A stretch of 64,000 bases of DNA from Defluviicoccus sp046348835 (lineage in GTDB: Bacteria > Pseudomonadota > Alphaproteobacteria > Rhodospirillales > Defluviicoccaceae): assembly GCA_046348835.1 (NCBI GenBank), contig JAXMDM010000002.1, forward strand, positions 1,164,271-1,228,270. Direction: 5' to 3'. Positions 27,888 through 36,528 of this stretch are shown piece by piece; the stretch's first letter is position 1, and every line of letters starts with the position of its first letter. The notes below the pieces were generated by a model that saw nothing but the letters and a program-made list of their open reading frames with translations, did not search any database and was not told the origin of the DNA. Both the position numbers and the translations under genes were made by a program.

Positions 27888-28289
27888 ATGGACGAAGACG
27901 CGATCGTGCTGTGCGGGTATGAAGAGATGTTTCTCGTGGATGGCGACGACTGGCATGCATGGAAAAGCTACCTATTCTGCCGTGCCAACAGCCTCCCTTT
28001 GCCAGATTGGGTGGTGCGCTTTCTGGACGAGAAGGCGATTGCCGGCTGCGCAAAAGTGCCAGCACGATGGTTATTAAACCGAAGAAGAGCCGCTCTCCTG
28101 GTAGAAGAACTAAATGAAGAGTTCAGAAAACAAGAAGCGAACATTGCCGCAGTATCGGCTTTATATGGCGTCAGTCGTGCCACTATCCTTCGGGAGCTTA
28201 GAATTCAACGACGAAAAAAGCGATTCGCGAGGGCGACGATGTCTCAAAAATGGAAGGCGGCCATGTCTCAAAAACGGCTCACAAAATGA
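27888..28289 (+). CDS. Hypothetical protein with C-terminal helix-turn-helix
   Basis: 133 residues from the ATG at 27888 (GGCGAGGG upstream); the frame is open further up but overlaps the small ORF. The C-terminal third has a helix-turn-helix pattern (NIAAVSALYGVSRATILREL) followed by a very basic tail (IQRRKKRF). The N-terminal part is acidic and Trp-rich (MFLVDGDDWHAWKSYLF). Probably a small DNA-binding protein of the island, perhaps a regulator. The sequence turns visibly more A/T-rich than the chromosome here. Confidence 0.6.
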   Translation: MDEDAIVLCGYEEMFLVDGDDWHAWKSYLFCRANSLPLPDWVVRFLDEKAIAGCAKVPARWLLNRRRAALLVEELNEEFRKQEANIAAVSALYGVSRATILRELRIQRRKKRFARATMSQKWKAAMSQKRLTK

Positions 28290-28365
28290 GACCCGGATCT
28301 TGTTGCCCCGGACGAAAACATCGTAAGAATACACAGCCATCGCTCCCCAACAAAGGGCAAACACG

Positions 28366-28611
28366 ATGGCTCCTCCGGTCCCCTCCGCCTCGATCCCACC
28401 ACCTTACGAAATACCGGGCCTGATCAACGAAACCCGGGCCGCTCAAGTCCTCGGGCTGAAGGTTTCTACCCTCCGTCGCTGGCGGTGGCTCGGTCAGGGA
28501 CCTCGGTTCATCAAGGTGGGGACTGCTGTCCGCTACGACCCGGCGGACGTGGAAGCATTCATCGCTGCAGGGCGTCGCCGATCTACCTCCGACCCGGGCG
28601 AGGCGGCGTGA
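28366..28611 (+). CDS. AlpA-like / MerR-type excisionase-regulator
   Basis: 81-residue winged-helix DNA-binding protein. The segment LINETRAAQVLGLKVSTLRR followed by WRWLGQGPRFIKVGTAVRY is the standard helix_turn_helix_17/AlpA pattern, ending with DVEAFIAAGRR. Such proteins act as excisionase or activate the integrase in P4-like satellites. It is followed 3 bp later by a small ORF and the primase gene, so these are one operon. Confidence 0.82.
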   Translation: MAPPVPSASIPPPYEIPGLINETRAAQVLGLKVSTLRRWRWLGQGPRFIKVGTAVRYDPADVEAFIAAGRRRSTSDPGEAA

Positions 28612-28614
28612 TCA

Positions 28615-28848
28615 ATGCGCGAGCCCGATGGCCGGCCGCCCCTGTCGGGGGGCGACCGGTCGGATAGGAGTAGGCAGGCGCTGGAAGCCGGCCATCGTAT
28701 CCGACCCTACCGCCGACCGCAACGGCAACCTGAGCATGCGCGATATGCTCGCATAGCCGCGCTCTGGTACTGGGACCAGCGACGGCGTGGCCGGTGGGTG
28801 CGGCCCCCGGCGGCCGTGGTCGTCGAGGGCGGGCGGCGATGGTGCTGA
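28615..28848 (+). CDS. Possible small basic protein, 77 aa
   Basis: Starts 3 bp after the AlpA-like stop and ends 10 bp inside the primase start. It is Arg-rich (HRIRPYRRPQRQPEHARYAR) with IAALWYWDQRRRGRWVRPPA near the end. Position and tight spacing suggest a real operon member, but composition alone does not prove coding. Confidence 0.35.
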   Translation: MREPDGRPPLSGGDRSDRSRQALEAGHRIRPYRRPQRQPEHARYARIAALWYWDQRRRGRWVRPPAAVVVEGGRRWC

Positions 28849-30851
28849 CCGGCATCACCGCGCCGGCCGCCGGCCACACAACGCGAGATCGGTGTCCGCA
28901 GCCGGCGTGCGCCACCAAGACCGGGCAGTCGTTGGCCATCACCGCCGATGCTGACGGTGGAGGGTATGCCTGGATCTGCCACCGTTGCGGCTGGTCCGGC
29001 GGCACCCGTGACTGTCAGACGACGGTCCGACCGTCGCGACCGGCGGTGGCGCCGACGGTGCGGCCGGCGCTCGAGCGCTGGCGGCGGATCTGGTCGGAAA
29101 CGGCGCCAGCGGCGAACACTTTGACCGATTGCTGGCTTGCCGACCGCGGCATCAGGCATGCGATTCCAGCGGCTGTCCGGCATCACCGAGCGCTGGCTTA
29201 TTATGAAGCTGGCCGGATCGTCCGCTGTTGGCCGGCGATGGTGGCGTTGCTCGTTGACCACGAGGGCGAGCCGGTCGGCGTCCACGTCACCTATCTAGAC
29301 GATGCGCTTACCCCCAATCCGGCCAGCAAGGCGCCGGCACCAGCACCACGCAAGTTTATTGGACGAGCAGGCGTCGCGTGGCTCGGGCCGCCCACCGTCG
29401 AGGCCATCGTCGCCGGCGAGGGCCTCGAGTCGTCGCTGGCAGCGCGCGAGCTGGAAGGCCCCCGCTCCCCGACGGGACCCCGCCGGAACCGTACGGCTGC
29501 ACCGCCGCCGCCTGCATCAGTGCCGGCGGGCTGGCTGGGTTCGTACCGCCGGCGACGTGTCGGCGACTGTTCATCGCCGAAGACGACGACCCGGCCGGCC
29601 GCGACGCAGCGGCGCGACTGGCGGCGCGAGCCGCTGCCGGCGGCATCGCCGCAACCATCTTGCGGACACCCGCCGATGGGTAGCGACGCCAACGATTGGC
29701 TGCTCGCCGGCGTCCGGCCGCTGCGGGTAGATGTGCCGGCCGACGACGGCGAGCCGGTGGACACGGACGTCGACGAGCGCACGGCGCACCTGCCTTATGT
29801 CCTCTTCCGCGACGTGCGGCCGATCCTCGCAAGCCAATGGCTGATCAAGGGCGTTCTGCCGCGGCACGGGCTGGCGGCGATCTATGGTCCGTCCGGCGAA
29901 GGGAAGACATTCATCGCGCTCGACTTGCTCATGAGCATCGCCGGCGGTGCCGCATGGCGCGGTCATCGCACCACGCCCGGCGCGGTCCTCTACCTAGCGC
30001 CGGATGGCGGCGCCCTCGTCCAGAACCGCCTCGCCGCCTATCGCCAGCACCATGGCATTACCGGCGACTGCGACTTCGTTCTCGTGCCGTGCCCGGTGGA
30101 CCTGCTGGGGAAATTGGGCGCGGGTGACGTCGCACGCGTCACAGACCTGATCGCCCATATCGAGAGCACCTATGGGCTGAAAATCGTCGCCGTCTGTGTC
30201 GATACCGTCTCGCGCGCGATGCCCGGCGGCGACGAGAACCAGCCGGCGGACATGACGCGATTTATCGACAACCTTGCCAAGATCCAGAACGGCGCCGATC
30301 GCCTGCTTGTCGGCATCCACCACACCCCGAAGTCCGACGCTGCCACCATGCGCGGCCATAGCAGCCTGCACGGCGCCTGCGACTGCGAGCTGAACGTCGC
30401 GGATCGGAAAATCCGCATCGCCAAGCAACGAGACGGTGCCGACGGCGCCGAGTTCGGCTTTGACCTGGCCGTTGTTGAGCTGGGCAGGGACGAGGACGGC
30501 GACCCGGTCACATCCTGCGTTGCGGTCCGGAGCGATGGCAATCGCAAGCCGAAAAAGAAGCTATCCGACCGCGACAAGCTGGCGCTTGAGACGCTGCGAG
30601 ACCTTGTCATTACAGAGGGCGAAAAACTACCGCAGGGCACCCGCTATCCGGGAGCGGGACAGCATCTTGGGGTTGAACTGTCCCGGTATCGCAACAGCCT
30701 TTACGAGAAGGCGTTCAGCGGGACAGACCGGGACACTTTCAAGAAGGTTTTCCAGCGCATCCGCGAACGACTGCAAGCCGCTGGTTTAATTGGTATTTAT
30801 GGTGATTTGGTATGGCTGCCGGGACACCGGGACAGTGGCGGGACAGTTTGA
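28839..30851 (+). CDS. Primase/RepA-like helicase, with two compensating frameshifts
   Basis: Replication protein of the island, about 670 residues. The N-terminal zinc-binding primase motif has CPQPAC ... CHRCGWSG. Then comes a Toprim-like region and a RepA/RecA-type ATPase (Walker A IYGPSGEGKTFIA, later VAVCVDTVSRAM and LLVGIHHTPKS). Between about 29456 and 29683 the open frame gives implausible Arg/Pro-rich sequence, while the frame starting one base earlier (codons at 29453) gives a good Toprim segment (RRLFIAEDDDPAGRDAAARL) that ends just where PADG meets SDANDWL of the main frame. So a -1 near 29456-29465 and a +1 near 29678-29683 cancel. Start at ATG 28839; 28794 is an alternative. The C-terminal coding end overlaps the GGGACA repeat cluster. 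Confidence 0.82.
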   Translation: MVLTGITAPAAGHTTRDRCPQPACATKTGQSLAITADADGGGYAWICHRCGWSGGTRDCQTTVRPSRPAVAPTVRPALERWRRIWSETAPAANTLTDCWLADRGIRHAIPAAVRHHRALAYYEAGRIVRCWPAMVALLVDHEGEPVGVHVTYLDDALTPNPASKAPAPAPRKFIGRAGVAWLGPPTVEAIVAGEGLESSLAARELEGPRSPTGPRRNRTAAPPPPASVPAGWLGSYRRRRVGDCSSPKTTTRPAATQRRDWRREPLPAASPQPSCGHPPMGSDANDWLLAGVRPLRVDVPADDGEPVDTDVDERTAHLPYVLFRDVRPILASQWLIKGVLPRHGLAAIYGPSGEGKTFIALDLLMSIAGGAAWRGHRTTPGAVLYLAPDGGALVQNRLAAYRQHHGITGDCDFVLVPCPVDLLGKLGAGDVARVTDLIAHIESTYGLKIVAVCVDTVSRAMPGGDENQPADMTRFIDNLAKIQNGADRLLVGIHHTPKSDAATMRGHSSLHGACDCELNVADRKIRIAKQRDGADGAEFGFDLAVVELGRDEDGDPVTSCVAVRSDGNRKPKKKLSDRDKLALETLRDLVITEGEKLPQGTRYPGAGQHLGVELSRYRNSLYEKAFSGTDRDTFKKVFQRIRERLQAAGLIGIYGDLVWLPGHRDSGGTV

Positions 30852-30958
30852 AAGTGTCCCGCCAAGGCGTTGGGTGACGGGGGACGGGACACCGGGACAC
30901 TCTCTTATAGAGTGTCCCGAGTGTCCCCCTGTCCCGCCCCGAAAAGTCACCCTGTCCC
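30656..30958. repeat. Iteron-like cluster of 14 GGGACA/TGTCCC motifs
   Basis: Direct copies (GGGACA) start at 30656, 30720, 30730, 30821, 30829, 30840, 30886 and 30894; inverted copies (TGTCCC) start at 30679, 30855, 30913, 30922, 30930 and 30953. Most extend to CGGGACA. GGGACACTCT (30894-30903) and AGAGTGTCCC (30909-30918) form a perfect 10-bp inverted repeat. The cluster spans the 3' end of the primase/helicase gene and the next 100 bp, the place where satellite and plasmid replication origins often lie. It could instead be a regulatory array. Confidence 0.7.
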
Positions 30959-31005
30959 CGTCCCGACCAATCTCTTCGCGGCCGGGAAAGAAAGGACTTC
31001 GACCG

Positions 31006-31194
31006 ATGGCTGACGACCCGAAACCGCCCTTGGTGACGACGACCACCTTCCGAGTTGGCCGGCGGCGGTGTCCCGGGTTCGGCACCGGCGCCCAATTCCT
31101 CCCGCACGCCACAGGGAGCAGTGGCCGAGGACGGGAAAATCGGCTCCAACCCGATCAAAGGTACGGTAAGACGAAGACCCTGTTTGGGTTCTAA
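31006..31194 (+). CDS. Possible small protein, 62 aa
   Basis: ATG at 31006 with AAAGAAAGGA upstream. The sequence MADDPKPPLVTTTTFRVGRR and ending ENRLQPDQRYGKTKTLFGF looks protein-like (Gly/Pro balance, no long Arg runs), and it sits just behind the replication gene. No family recognised with certainty. Confidence 0.38.
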   Translation: MADDPKPPLVTTTTFRVGRRRCPGFGTGAQFLPHATGSSGRGRENRLQPDQRYGKTKTLFGF

Positions 31195-31368
31195 TAACAA
31201 ACCCAAACAGATGTAGCGGTAATCAAACGTGGGATGATGCTGACACAGCACAGGTATACGCTCAACTCGTTTGTGCATCGCACCAACGCGTGGCAAGATA
31301 ATAGTTCATGGATGACGCCCAGGTTTATTAATTTGGCGCAGTCGCGTGGACAGAGGGGGATTATTGGG

Positions 31369-32751
31369 ATGCACGTACGTGTGTTCGCTAGTAGGGCATT
31401 AAATGCGCCGCGGTCTTGGGGACGTTACGGCTCCGGCGTGGTTTTCGGCCATGGACGGGTGCACGAAGCCCGGGTTGATCTTGCTCAGGCTTACATAGCC
31501 GGCGTAATCTTCCTGGCATTGGGGCTCGTTGGGTCGGCAGGGACGGTGCAAGCGGCACCGGACCAGCCGAATGTCGTTCTCATCGTTGCCGACGACCTGG
31601 GCTATTCCGATGTGGGATTTCAGGGGAGTCGGGACATCCCGACCCCCAACATCGATGCCCTCGCCGCGTCGGGGGTGGTCATGCGGCAGGGCTACTCGTC
31701 GGCGTCGACCTGCAGTCCGAGCCGCGCCGGCTACATGACCGGCAAATACCAGCAGCGCTTGGGCATGAGAACAACCCCCGAGTACCGCGCCAGATCCCGA
31801 CATCGGCCTTCCCGTCGACCAGGTAACACTGGGCGACATGTTCAAGCAGGCCGGCTATGCTACCGGCACCATCGGCAAGTGGCACCTCGGCACTGCGCCT
31901 GAATATCACCCCAACGTCCGTGGCTTCGATTACTTCTTCGGCACCCTTGCCACGCCCGGCAGCTATCTTAAGACCAACAAGAGCGTGAACAAGCTGCAGC
32001 GCAACGGGGTGGGGGTTCCCCTCAACGGTTACCTGACCGATGTTTTGCCGCGGACGCGGTCGAATTCATCGAGACGAACCGTGACCGCCCGTTCTTCCTC
32101 CACATGGCGTTCAACGCCCCCCACCTCCCCTTTCAGGCGACGACCGAGTACCTCGACCGCTACCCGACTCTGACCGGCAATCGCCAGATTTTTGCCGCCA
32201 TGGTCTCGGCGCTCGATGACGGCGTCGGCCGCATCCTCGCCGAGATCGACACCGTCGCCCGCCCCACGGTCGTCGTGTTCATCTCCGATAATGGCGGGCC
32301 GATCGCGAAAGGGGGGGCAACCAACGCCCCGTTGAAGGGATCGAAGGGAAGCACGTGGGAAGGTGGTATACGCGTTCCGTTCGTCATCCGAATTCCCGGC
32401 ATTGATCCCAAAGTCTATGACAAGCCGGTGGTGACCCGTGATTTCATGCCGACGTTCGCGGCGCTCGCCGGGATGGCCCCGCCCTCTGACCTCGATGGCG
32501 TCAACTTGCTGCCGTACCTTTCCGGAGACGAGACCGGGGACCCTCATGACTATCTGTTCTGGCGGATGAACGGCTCGATAGCCAACGCCGCCAGGAACAG
32601 CACCACCAAAACCGTCGAACCGACCGGGGGCGCACGTCGAACCTTCGCCATCGTGAACGACATCAGCGAAAAGCATCCCATTGCTGAGGACGCCCAACTC
32701 CTTGGCGCCTACCAGGAATGGGCTGCCGAGATGGTTCAGCCCAAGTGGTAG
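31369..32751 (+). pseudogene. Sulfatase, disrupted by two frameshifts
   Basis: Arylsulfatase-type alkaline-phosphatase-superfamily enzyme. Start ATG 31369 (GAGGGGG upstream), signal-like segment AYIAGVIFLALGLVGSAGTV, then NVVLIVADDLGYSDVGF and the formylglycine motif CSPSR (Cys codon at 31711). The frame is then lost somewhere in 31765-31795; the +1 frame continues with DPDIGLPVDQVTLGDMFKQA and TGTIGKWHLG. A second shift at the T-run 32043-32046 (one T missing) returns to the first frame, which runs ADAVEFIETNRDRPFFLHMA to VFISDNGGP and the end at 32751. About 460 residues if repaired, a normal sulfatase size. Either a decayed gene or sequence error. Likely cargo of the island. Confidence 0.85.
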
Positions 32752-32966
32752 GCATGAGAGGAACGGATAGCCGTGCAGGCATAGCGGCGGTAGGTGGGTG
32801 CGTTCCGTGGGGACCACCCGCCCACCGCGGGTCCTTCCACGCCATGCACGCTATGCGGCGCGCAGAGCGCGACGCATCACTAGCGCCAGCCGCAGAATTT
32901 GGGTTGCCGGCAAGCCATTTGTTAGCCATGTTGTTAACAATTGTTGGTCACGCTGAGGGTCCGGAA

Positions 32967-33463
32967 ATGGCGTCACGAATTGGCATGAGCGAGAGAGCCT
33001 ACGCGCTGCATTGCGGCATCTCGCGGCCGGCGGTGGCGAAAGCGCGCATGCTGGGCAAGTTGGTGCACTACCCCGACGGTTCGATTGATGCGGCCGCTTC
33101 CGATAAGCGCCGTGCGGCGATGACCGATCCGGCGAAGGTGCGCGCGGTCTCGGCGACCGAGGCGGCGGCGGACGGCACGACCCTTTTGCAGGCGCGCATC
33201 GAAAGCGAGCTGTTGAAGGTGGAGGAGCAGAAACTCCGAGTGCAGCGGCTTCAGGACTCGCTGATTGACAGGAAGAAGGCGACCGCGACGGTCATGGAAC
33301 TCGCGCGCCGGGCGAGGGATCGTGGACCGGCTGGCCGGCGAGGGTTGCAGCGGCGATGGCGGCAGATCTGGGAATTGATGCTCACAGGTTGCGGACGGTT
33401 CTAGAACGCGAGATCCGCGCGCACATCACCGAGATGGGCGAGGTTAAAGTCGATTTGCGATGA
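32967..33463 (+). pseudogene. Phage terminase small-subunit-like protein, one frameshift
   Basis: Start ATG 32967 with GAGGG upstream. The N-terminal region (MSERAYALHCGISRPAVAKA) is a helix-turn-helix, followed by a coiled-coil region (ARIESELLKVEEQKLRVQRL), the layout of Nu1/terminase-small-like or DUF1441-type proteins. The frame ends early after a shift near 33316-33324; with one base restored it continues RWTGWPARVAAAMAADLGID and finishes with EMGEVKVDLR at 33461-33463, about 165 residues. No large terminase or capsid gene follows, so packaging function is unlikely. The upstream open frame to 32718 is not coding-like. Confidence 0.6.
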
Positions 33464-33599
33464 GCGCCGGATGCGCCCCCGACCGGGAAATGACCCGCCG
33501 GCGCCGGCGCGGGTCCTTTCTGGCGCCCGGAGTGATACGGGTGCGCCAGGCGCGGCGTTTTCCTCTCGCTGAAACGAAATAAGGGGGCGGTGCGCATCG

Positions 33600-33872
33600 A
33601 TGGGCAGACCGACGATTGGCATACGACCGATGACGGCGACTGAGCGGACGCGGCGCCGGCGGGCGCGACTGCGGGGCGATGCCGAGCCGAGACAGGATTG
33701 GATGCGGCGGTTCGACGACATAGCCCGCGAGATCCTGGCGGAGGCGGGAAGGAACCTGCGCGGCACCCGCCGCGGGCGACATCCTGCGAACACCACCGAT
33801 GAAATTTGTCTTCCGTTTCAACCGCCGCCACATCTGGCTGCCGTTGGCGCTTCGGGTACATCCGGTACTTGA
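33600..33872 (+). CDS. Small phage-type hypothetical protein, 90 aa
   Basis: Begins MGRPTIGIRPMTATERTRRR, a pattern common in short phage and island proteins (G-R-P ... M-T-x-x-E-R-x-R-R). The first 50 residues look genuine; the C-terminal Pro/Ala end may not be. AAGGGGG precedes the ATG. Function unknown. Confidence 0.45.
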   Translation: MGRPTIGIRPMTATERTRRRRARLRGDAEPRQDWMRRFDDIAREILAEAGRNLRGTRRGRHPANTTDEICLPFQPPPHLAAVGASGTSGT

Positions 33873-33885
33873 AGGGGAGGAACGT

Positions 33886-35076
33886 CTACCGGCATGACAG
33901 GCCACTCACGACGCGGCTGCCTACGGTCTGACCTCGGTTGAACCTCCACGTCACGTACACACCGCCATTCACAGAGGCGATGTGCTCCTGGGAGTCATGT
34001 GAATTATCTGAGACACGGATGTTTGGAGACCAGACGGTGTCGTTCCTGGCGAGCTTCTCAGTGTAGAAAATATCCGTCAAGGACCCATATACCCTGGCAT
34101 CCTCCCAAACCACACCGATAGCACTAGTGCCACCGCAGTTCCGCACCGTTAGCTCTGGCGCAAACTGCAAGGGGGTTGCGGTGTCGCTGATCGTTACAGG
34201 AGCCGCCCAACTGCGATACGGAGCGCCCGACCACGTGTAACCGATAACACCCGGTTTGCGCGTATAGACAACGTGCGTTGTCCCCTTCGCCCCAATCTTC
34301 ATGGCGAACCCATACTGAGGTGCCGCGTCCTTCACAACGAAAGCAGCCGGGTACTTGTAAGTTGCCCCTCCGTTAGAGGATGTGGCGAAATTTATCGTCG
34401 CGTCATCGTTGTCTGCAGCAACGGACACGGTACCCGTCGGCGTGGACGCAATGCGAATCGTGTCCGGACAATCGCTTAGCTTTACCAAAACCGGCGCGGC
34501 CCATGTGCTAGCGTAGTTGGACGACCGCGTTACCGTTGTCTTCAACTCGTATATGGAGCCGAATACGCACCCTGACGGAACTTCAGGATACGCCTTCTCC
34601 ATCGCGATCATGTTCACGCGCCCGCCGGAAGAAGCGGCAATGCGCGGCTGATCATAAACCTTACCCCGCGCTACGCCGTTGAACGCCACCGACGGCACCG
34701 TCCACGTCGCCCCGCCGTCATCGCTGCGTATGACAAAGATGTAGTTCGTCGGGTCCGATATGAACGGATCATACGTGACATAGGCGATGTAAGCGCGACC
34801 TTCAGGCGAGAACGCCACATCCGGTCTGCTGCACGCACCAATGGTTATAGACGGTACAGACCAACTGCGGCCGCCGTTCAGAGAACGGTACACGAGGCAC
34901 GTGTTGTAGAGCTGCGGAATGACGGCAACAACGGTGTTCGGACGGGCTGGGTTGCTTGCAACCAGCGTCTCCTCGCCGTAGCCCTGCAACCAAACGTCAG
35001 GCTGGTCTACAGGACCGGCCGACGCATTCAACGCGATGGAATAAACAGTCGCTGCCAACATCAGTCGGATCTTCAT
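33886..35076 (-). CDS. Secreted sialidase-like (BNR/Asp-box) beta-propeller protein
   Basis: 396 residues from the ATG at 35076, chosen because GGGGGAG is 7 bases upstream (an ATG at 35082 is too close). Signal peptide MKIRLMLAATVYSIALNASA with cleavage before GPVDQ. At least two Asp-boxes are visible: SLNGGRSW and SDDGGATW, with a further SSNGGATY; together with repeated 50-60-residue units these suggest a six-bladed propeller. The catalytic Arg triad and Tyr of true sialidases were not identified with confidence, so it may be a non-catalytic exported propeller. Lower GC than the chromosome; island cargo on the opposite strand to its neighbours. Confidence 0.75.
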   Translation of the reverse strand: MKIRLMLAATVYSIALNASAGPVDQPDVWLQGYGEETLVASNPARPNTVVAVIPQLYNTCLVYRSLNGGRSWSVPSITIGACSRPDVAFSPEGRAYIAYVTYDPFISDPTNYIFVIRSDDGGATWTVPSVAFNGVARGKVYDQPRIAASSGGRVNMIAMEKAYPEVPSGCVFGSIYELKTTVTRSSNYASTWAAPVLVKLSDCPDTIRIASTPTGTVSVAADNDDATINFATSSNGGATYKYPAAFVVKDAAPQYGFAMKIGAKGTTHVVYTRKPGVIGYTWSGAPYRSWAAPVTISDTATPLQFAPELTVRNCGGTSAIGVVWEDARVYGSLTDIFYTEKLARNDTVWSPNIRVSDNSHDSQEHIASVNGGVYVTWRFNRGQTVGSRVVSGLSCR

Positions 35077-35805
35077 CGTCATTCTCCCCCCGCCAACTCA
35101 AACCGCCAGAAGGCTAAATCCCTATGCCTCCAGGAGGTCCCGGATGTGGTGGCGAGGCAGTTTCAAGCTCGCGCGCCCAGGCAGCCATGCAACGGCATAA
35201 ACCTTACCGCCAGAATGGCGGCTCATTACGAAGAGCGTACTACCTCCTTCCCGTCTTCGGCAATATGCGGGGCCGCGGGCATTTCACACAATGCGAGTTC
35301 AGCGCGAAAGCATATGAGCGGAACTAGCTGAGATGTTCAAAAGCCGGCTTACCCCGCGCGGGATTTTCATCGGCGCCGGCGACGGGATTTATGGTCATGT
35401 CGATCGGCTCCGGCGCCGCTGTCCACGTGACGCTGTCGGTCCCGGCCACCATCGAATTTGCGCGGCTGCTCCTTCGGAAAATCGACCAGGTGCAGAAAGA
35501 ACGGCCGCCTCCGCACGCCACGGCCCCGCAATCGCCACGCACTGACCGGGGCGGCGTTGGCGCCGGGCGGGTCACCCCTCCCGTCCGGGCGCCTTCTATT
35601 CGTGAGAGGGCGCGCCTATGCCGGCCGGCCTCTGCCCAAATTGCGGTTTATCCCCACTTCCGGACGCGGCGCAGTCTGCGGTACCCGTGTACGCTCGACC
35701 TCGGACAGCGGAAGTTGCCTCTGGGTTCAGGAGCGAACAATTATCTGCGGCAAACTAATCGCCCAGGCGTACGTTACACGTCAACATGGGACATCGAGGT
35801 GTTCG
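35077..35805. other. 730-bp stretch without a confident gene
   Basis: Crossed by short frames only. A 46-codon frame at 35618-35758 begins MPAGLCPNCGLSPLPD (a zinc-knuckle-like CPNC), and a frame from 35391 has a plausible opening (MVMSIGSGAAVHVTLSVPAT) but then degenerates. These could be relics. The promoters of the sialidase-like (leftward) and dioxygenase (rightward) genes should be here. Confidence 0.4.
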
Positions 35806-36528
35806 ATGATCGCACAAGACGCTGTCGTTTGGCAGGACATCGCAGGTCAATTGCGTTCAAGAGGCTATGTTTTTGTGCCTGAATGGCAAAGCGAGCAGAC
35901 GATAATCGACATCGGGCGGTTAATCGGTAACGTCTTAGACATTCAAGCTATGATGCCATGGAGTGGAATACCCACAGTTCAAACGCTGATCTCCTGCCAT
36001 GATAGTGAATGTGCCAGAAACCTATACAGCGGGACCTACGGTCTTCGTGACTTTCCGCTGCATACGGACCTCGCCCACTGGGCGCGGCCACCCCGATACT
36101 TTGTATTGCGATGCAGAGTCGGAGCGGAAGCCGTTTGTACGAGACTGTTGCCAAGCTCCGCTCTCCTGTTATCGCTAGGAATGATGACGCTTCGACGAGC
36201 CTTGGCGCGGCCGAGACGTCCCACACGGAGCGGCGTGCATTGCCTAGTCCCCTTGATGTTCTCGGCAGGGGATACCTACGGACTCCGCTGGGACCCTCTC
36301 TTCCTCATCCCGATGAATCCGGCCGCGAAACATGTGGCCGAGGTTATGTCCACTGACGCCTGGGACCACACCAAGTTGGTAACTCTCGCGCTGATTAACC
36401 CGGGAGACACACTCATTGTGGACAACTGGCGCTACCTCCACGGTCGAAGTAGTGTATCCGCGAATGATATGAGCCGATGTCTTGAGCGGATCTATCTGTC
36501 GGAGATAAAGGCATGTCTTCCTCTATAG
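35806..36528 (+). CDS. Fe(II)/2-oxoglutarate dioxygenase, TauD/clavaminate synthase-like
   Basis: 240 residues from the ATG at 35806 (GAGGTG upstream). The double-stranded beta-helix iron site is readable: His86-x-Asp88 in FPLHTDLAHW and the distal His212 in WRYLHGRSS, with Arg224/Arg228 (SRCLERIYL) as the probable 2-oxoglutarate ligand. The phrase PPRYFVLRC after the HxD motif is usual in this family. Substrate unknown; such enzymes hydroxylate amino acids, peptides or small molecules. It overlaps the start of the HEPN/zinc-ribbon gene by 16 bp, so the two are coupled. Confidence 0.8.
   Translation: MIAQDAVVWQDIAGQLRSRGYVFVPEWQSEQTIIDIGRLIGNVLDIQAMMPWSGIPTVQTLISCHDSECARNLYSGTYGLRDFPLHTDLAHWARPPRYFVLRCRVGAEAVCTRLLPSSALLLSLGMMTLRRALARPRRPTRSGVHCLVPLMFSAGDTYGLRWDPLFLIPMNPAAKHVAEVMSTDAWDHTKLVTLALINPGDTLIVDNWRYLHGRSSVSANDMSRCLERIYLSEIKACLPL

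Noticed and set aside
32718..32966. N-terminal extension of the terminase-like protein
   Set aside because: Overlaps the sulfatase end and lacks coding character; a ribosome site supports 32967.
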